From Prorocentrum cordatum (Eukaryota; Sar; Dinophyceae; Prorocentrales; Prorocentraceae): DNA of 28,745 nucleotides. A program made the position numbers and the translations under genes. Shown here one piece after another: positions 24,600 through 28,745 of the stretch; the first letter of the stretch is position 1, and each line of letters begins with the position of its first letter. The notes under the pieces were generated by a model, which was given only the letters and a program-made list of their open reading frames with translations, did no database searches and was not told the origin of the DNA. The stretch is from the NCBI GenBank assembly GCA_963575745.1, contig CAUYUJ010008102.1, forward strand, positions 479,183 through 507,927. Reading direction: 5' to 3'.

Positions 24600-24768
24600 C
24601 CGATGGGGGGAAGGAGGATCCAGGATGGGGGGAAGGAGGGTCTCCTCCTTCTCCCCGTCCAGGATCGAGGATGGGCCATCCTCGTTCCCGCGAGGCCAAG
24701 CGCCTCCTCGTCCCCTTGTAGCGACGTGCTCCGCAGTTGCCGCCGGTCAGCCGTTCGGCTCCAGGTCC

Positions 24769-25098
24769 ATGTTCATTTTTGACGTCTCAGCGCGCGAGGG
24801 TCGCGCGACGCTGCCAGGGGAGGCGCTGCGCGGCACCGAGGCCGCCGAGGCCGTCGGCGAGTTCGCGGCGCTGCCCTCCTGCCGCACCGCGCCGAGCGCT
24901 CGGCGCACTGCGGCCAGGGCCTCGCGCGCCGGCCGCCGCCCCCCCCCCGCGGCCCTGCCGCGGGCCCCCGCGGGCCGACGCAGCAAGCGCCAGACGCGCG
25001 ACCTCGCCGACCTCGAGAGGCTGCGCACGTACTGGAACCAGAAGCAGCTGCGCGCGGGGGACCGCCTGAGGTCACTCGCGACGAGGATCGGGATCTGA
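24769..25098 (+). CDS. Candidate exon(s), unrecognised
   Basis: A 109-codon frame from MFIFDVSAREGRATLPGEAL to a stop after SLATRIGI. The middle is Ala/Arg/Pro-rich. The C-terminal part (RQTRDLADLERLRTYWNQKQ, then LRAGDRLRSL) looks like a charged amphipathic helix. CGCAG at 24979-24983 and CTGAG/GTCACT at 25066 would frame an exon 24984-25070. No family is recognised. This is the most protein-like plus-strand frame in the spacer, but the Ala/Arg-rich middle is what GC-rich random sequence gives. Confidence 0.27.
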   Translation: MFIFDVSAREGRATLPGEALRGTEAAEAVGEFAALPSCRTAPSARRTAARASRAGRRPPPAALPRAPAGRRSKRQTRDLADLERLRTYWNQKQLRAGDRLRSLATRIGI

Positions 25099-25430
25099 TA
25101 TCTTGTCCTCCTCTCCTTCCTCCGAGGTCAGCCCCCAATGCCTGGCTCGCCGCGAGCCACATCGTCTTGTTGATTATCGCCCTTCCCCCCCCCCCCGCCC
25201 TTCGCCGCGCCCTGCGCCGTGCTTCCCATCTCCCGCGCCCCGCCGAGGAGGGGGGAGCATGCGTCCAAGCTGGGCCACCCCGACCGCTGGGGCTTGCGGG
25301 GGACGCAGCTGCCGGCGCACCGAGGCGCCGGGATCGGACGGTCGTTGCCGCGGGCGCCCCTGGCCCAAGGCGCCCCCCAGCTCCAGCGATTTCTGGGGCA
25401 CCCCTCGCGCCGAGGCCCAGAGGGCCCTAG
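25099..25430. other. GC-rich stretch without recognised gene
   Basis: Very GC-rich with several overlapping open frames, none distinctive. It contains a C run of about 11 near 25186. Confidence 0.4.
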
Positions 25431-25439
25431 GGGCTCCAA

Positions 25440-25740
25440 ACTGAGCGCCCTACGCAGGGCCCAGGAGGGCCCCAAGACGGCCCCATAAGCCACGAGGGGC
25501 CCACGCGCTCTCCCGGGAGGCCCACAAGAGGCCCCCAAGAGGCTCCCAAGAGACCCCTAGGAGGCTTCAAAAACTCCCCGAGGCACCCAGGACGCTTCAA
25601 GAAGCCTCCGGGCGCGCCAAGACGCTCCCAAAACGCCCTAAGAGGCCTTCAGGACGCTCCCAGACTAACCCGGACCCTCTTCATGAACTGAGAGGAAGAC
25701 CATCCGAAAGACTCCCGAGAAGGCTCCAAAAGGCCCTCTT
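25440..25740 (-). repeat. Degenerate ~10-bp periodic tract, inverse orientation
   Basis: GGCCCCCAAGAGGCTCCC, CCAAGAGACCCC and similar decamers on the plus strand are the complement of the 15636-16205 class. Confidence 0.65.
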
Positions 25741-25794
25741 GCCAATTTTGCTCGCCATTCCGCCTCATTACCTCCTTCTCCCATTCTCGTCCTG

Positions 25795-25890
25795 CTCTCC
25801 TCCTCCTCCTCATACCTCCTATTCTCCTCCTCCTTCTCCCTCCTCCCGCTCCCCCTCCCCTCCTTCAGTTTCCTCCTCCTCCTCATCCTC
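25795..25890. repeat. CTC pyrimidine tract
   Basis: Interrupted CTC/TTC run. Confidence 0.85.
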
Positions 25891-25995
25891 CCTCCGATTC
25901 CTCCGCTCCTGGGGGTCCTCGAGGGTTTCGGGGGCACTTGGGGCCGTCGCGCGGCTCGTTCGGCGGCACCCCCTCATGATGCGCTGGGGGCCAGT

Positions 25996-26488
25996 TTGAG
26001 CCATCTTGGCACCATATTAACCCTTTTTGTGGAGGCCGTTTGGAGTGCCAGAGGCCTTCCTGGAGCAACAGCCAGAGTTGGAAAACAAGGGCCACCTGAG
26101 ACCTCGCGCCCCCCCCCCCCCCCAGCCCCGGCGAGGACGGGGTAAGACGGAGGGGCAATCTCTTCCCGGGGGTGGGGGAGATGGAAGAGGGATGGTCGGA
26201 TATTTTTGGCGCTGTCGGGCCCGTTCCCTGGCGCTTGATTCGGCGCGTGAGACGTCCGAGATCAGTCAGGCTGCGTTCCCCGTCAGTTCCTTGTCGTTTT
26301 CTCCTCTCCGCGTCTCGCGCAAAGAGTGTTCTCTTCGTGGTGATGGATTTCGCGGGATGCACGGTGCTCATTACGAACTATGTGTTAATGGTATACACCA
26401 CGTATTTCTCCATTGTAATTTTGTTATTCATTACGTGATAACTCATTACTCGGCCCTGTAATTCGTCATTGTGCATGAAGATATACTT
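25996..26488. other. Inner spacer flank without gene
   Basis: Holds a C run of about 16 near 26110. From about 26320 it is a more AT-rich segment in which TCATTACG-like motifs recur (near 26368, 26428, 26447 and 26466), continuing into the arm boundary (TTCATTGCG). Confidence 0.4.
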
Positions 26489-27058
26489 GTGTTCATTGCG
26501 TGAGTATTCACTAATACTTTTATCTATTGATTACTAATCATATATAATTGTTCGATTTTGGGATATATTTGGAAATAATTGTTTGATGTTGGATTATATT
26601 TGGAAATACTTGTCTTCCTGCGCATCATTACAGCGGTCCGAGCCCCTCAACTCATCGGTTTTCGGTGAAACCTTATTCCTCCCTCGCGGGCGGTACCCGC
26701 GGGACTGGCGGGGGAGGGTGGAGGGAGGAGGAGGAGGAGGAGGAGGGGGAGGGAAAGTGATCAGGAGGATCTGAGGAAAATCGATGATTAAGAGAGAACG
26801 AACGACCCCCACACCCACCTGGAACGCTTGTGGACTTAGTCGACACGCCCCCGGGGCGACGATTACGAATCGCATTGTTTCTGGTTTCGCAACTCGTTGT
26901 TGTAAATGTATATTAAAGTTCTGGCTTGTTTTATAAACGCGCTTTCGCGTTTATAGCAGTGCGCCGTTGCACGCGCGCGACGGCGCGATGTGAGCAATGC
27001 CCCAGGCAATTTCCGCGCGTGGCAGTTTGGGATTTAAACATCGAGTTTTTTGTTTATA

Positions 27059-27178
27059 CAAAATCAAACGTAACAGAAAATGCCGCTCATGACCAGATAT
27101 ATGTGAAACGAGTGGTCGTGCATCTGATAGACCACATTCTCCTCTCTGAAGAAAGTTTTTCGATTTTTTAAAACGCTG
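27059..27178. other. Arm-specific divergent block, right version
   Basis: AT-rich 120 bp at the mirror position of 22399-22514, with TGACCAGATATATGTGAAAC and TGATAGACCACATTC not found in the left arm. Confidence 0.8.
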
Positions 27179-27485
27179 GCGATTGTTCCCGGCCCTCGGC
27201 GGTTGCATCTTTCGCAGCTTGCCAGGGGCCTCCCCCTGGGGCACGTGCAGCTGATGACGACCGTCGGGCCACCGGCTCCACGGAGCAGCAGGGAACACGC
27301 AGTATAATGCGATGTTGTCGTTTTGGGGGTGGTTTGGGTCGCCCTCAGAGGAGGAGGAGGAGGAGGAGGAGGACCGCTGAGGAGCACTGACGAAGATCGA
27401 TGGGGAGGAGGATGCGGGAGGAAGAGGATGAGGAGGATGTGGAGGAAGGAGGAGGAGGAGGAGGCGGAGGAGGAGGCGGAGGCGG

Positions 27486-27682
27486 AGGGGAGCAAAAAGT
27501 GACACAGACATAACAACTCGGAGGTACGCGCGGATTTCTCGGATCCGCGCTGGGCCCCCCCGGTGGCGCCTCCGGCGCCGCCCCTGGCACGCAGAGCGCG
27601 CCAGAGAGGGGGGTCCAGCGCCGATCCGAGAAATCCGCGCGGACCTCCGAGTTGTTATGTCTATGTTTCTTTTTGTTCCCCT
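27486..27682. mobile_element. Family E element E9 (mirror of E8)
   Basis: The core I compared is identical to the reverse complement of E8, so this is a passive duplicate within the arm, not an independent insertion. Confidence 0.8.
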
Positions 27683-28071
27683 AATTGACGAAGATCGAGG
27701 GGGGGGAGGAGGATGCGGGATGCGGAGGAGGTGGAGAGCACAGGACCGAGATGTCTTACGCTCTTGGCGCCCTGCGGGCCCCCCCGACCCCCGCGGAACC
27801 CGTGGGAGTGATGCGTCGCGGCTGCCCCGCGCGGGGCGTGCCCGTACGGCCGCGCATCCAACGGGATCGCGCCCCGGAGTCCGGACTGCGAGCGCGTGGA
27901 CGGGGCTCGTTTCTCGAGTTCTCCGATTCGATCCGATTCCAGTCCGACGGCCTCCGATGCCGACTCGATTCGGCCTCGAGTCTGGGCTCTCCTGGAGACT
28001 CTTTGCAGGGTCCGGCGATGGCCCAGGTTATCGGGCTCGCCCCCCTCCCCTGGATAGCAGCACTTTGCTAG

Positions 28072-28410
28072 TTGAGCAAGGTCCGGAGGGGGGGGAGGCG
28101 CAGGGAAGTCAGGTTTTCGCCGATCGCATGTCGCCAACATCGCAGAGCGGATTTCGTTCGGAGAACAATGGGATGGGCCATGATTGTCCTGGAGAATGTC
28201 GTTTTGGATTTCGAAGGGAATTCCGTGCGGATTGTTTTTGGCCAGGAAGGGCGACTACAAAACATACAAGTGAAACTCACGTTGTTTTTTCGCTCGCCGT
28301 TTCGGAATTCTGCGTTGACGGAAATCCACGCAACAAATCCGCTGCAGCACGTCTGCAAGGTCGGTGCACTGACCGATCCAAGAAAGATCGGCGGCTACAC
28401 CACCCTTTAG
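28072..28410 (+). CDS. Candidate open frame in right arm (copy of 21167-21505)
   Basis: Encodes the same 112 residues as the left-arm frame (MGWAMIVLENVVLDFEGN, SVRIVFGQEGRLQNIQVKL). The identity of the two copies follows from arm duplication and gives no independent evidence for selection. A longer overlapping plus-strand frame (27657-28424) is also open. Function unknown. Confidence 0.22.
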   Translation: MSKVRRGGRRREVRFSPIACRQHRRADFVRRTMGWAMIVLENVVLDFEGNSVRIVFGQEGRLQNIQVKLTLFFRSPFRNSALTEIHATNPLQHVCKVGALTDPRKIGGYTTL

Positions 28411-28538
28411 TGAAAACGGCCTAGGACCGAAACCGACGGACCTGGACCCGCGAACAGGACGGCCGCGACGCCCTCTCGCGATCCGAAAACGGCTAATTCG
28501 CTAATCGACGTGTCAGCCTAGGAGGTCAATCGACCTCC
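28377..28538 (-). repeat. Repeat J, right-arm copy
   Basis: Mirror of 21039-21200, ending with the hairpin GGAGGTCAATCGACCTCC. Confidence 0.7.
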
Positions 28539-28676
28539 GGAAAAAAAAACGGCATGAGCAGAAACCGTTGGCGCTCCGCGCGGAGTGCTTGGATCCGCGC
28601 TGGACCCCCCCCCCGCGCGGCCTCCGGCGCCGCTCCCTGGCGCACCAGGGTGCTTTCCTGATGCCATTTTTTCTTC
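28538..28676. mobile_element. Family E element E10 (mirror of E7)
   Basis: Reverse complement of the truncated copy E7: GGCATGAGCAGAAACC, GGCGCTCCGCGCGGAGTGCT, GGTGCTTTCCTGATGCC. Confidence 0.6.
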
Positions 28677-28745
28677 GATCTCTGCGGTGGCCCCGCACGG
28701 GCTCCTGCCGTGGGCGGAGGGAGAACAAGTGAGCGTTTTGTAGTC

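Larger units (their letters stand above)
26489..28745 (-). repeat. Large inverted repeat, right arm (runs off window)
   Basis: The reverse complement of 20832-23084, still matching at the last base of the window. It begins GTGTTCATTGCGTGAG, the inverse of CACGCAATGAACAC at 23071-23084. Content mirrors the left arm. Confidence 0.95.

Noticed and set aside
1-28745. tRNA, rRNA or bacterial operon content
   Set aside because: I saw no cloverleaf with conserved T-loop and acceptor pairing, no rRNA-like conserved blocks, and no compact co-directional genes with ribosome-binding sites.

Overview
The window looks like repeat-dense, non-coding nuclear DNA of a eukaryote. No bacterial-type gene, operon, rRNA, tRNA or CRISPR array is visible. 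Strong GC bias, extreme trinucleotide-repeat load (GAG/CTC, GAC/GTC, GAT), many short palindromic mobile elements and only small exon-like open segments fit a protist with a large genome. A GC-rich dinoflagellate such as a Prorocentrum-type alga is my best guess, but this is inference from style alone; no marker gene fixes the taxon.

Layout. 1-5.5 kb: old dispersed-repeat copies and trinucleotide arrays, including (GTC)n at 2.14 kb and (GAC)n/(CGACCA)n at 4.29 kb. 5.5-7.4 kb: a composite palindromic element (5480-5686) and a two-unit 421-bp tandem repeat (6497-7351). 7.4-10.3 kb: a less GC-rich stretch, an exon-like segment at 9204-9307 and four diverged ~120-210-bp repeats (9655-10275). 10.3-15 kb: several small terminal-inverted-repeat elements. 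These include a 230-bp double hairpin inserted between ATCGA direct repeats and an element at 14637-14832 bounded by an 11-bp direct repeat. 15.6-16.2 kb: a degenerate tract with ~10-bp periodicity. 17.3-18.1 kb: a long GAT/GCTGAT microsatellite. 18.3-20.6 kb: more elements and a ~570-bp polypurine tract.

20.8-28.7 kb is a large inverted repeat. Arm 20832-23084 is the reverse complement of 26489-28745, around a 3.4-kb spacer. The outer ~1.57 kb of the arms is almost identical, a ~116-bp block is strongly diverged, and the inner ~570 bp carries scattered differences. The right arm runs off the window, so the true length is unknown.

The most distinctive content is a family of ~195-bp near-palindromic, MITE-like elements (called family E here), with about ten complete, partial or duplicated copies. 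Three or more other small element families and the arm-length palindrome accompany it. Coding content is uncertain: the candidate exons are all short and unrecognised and are given low confidence. Most long open frames are artefacts of stop-free trinucleotide repeats.
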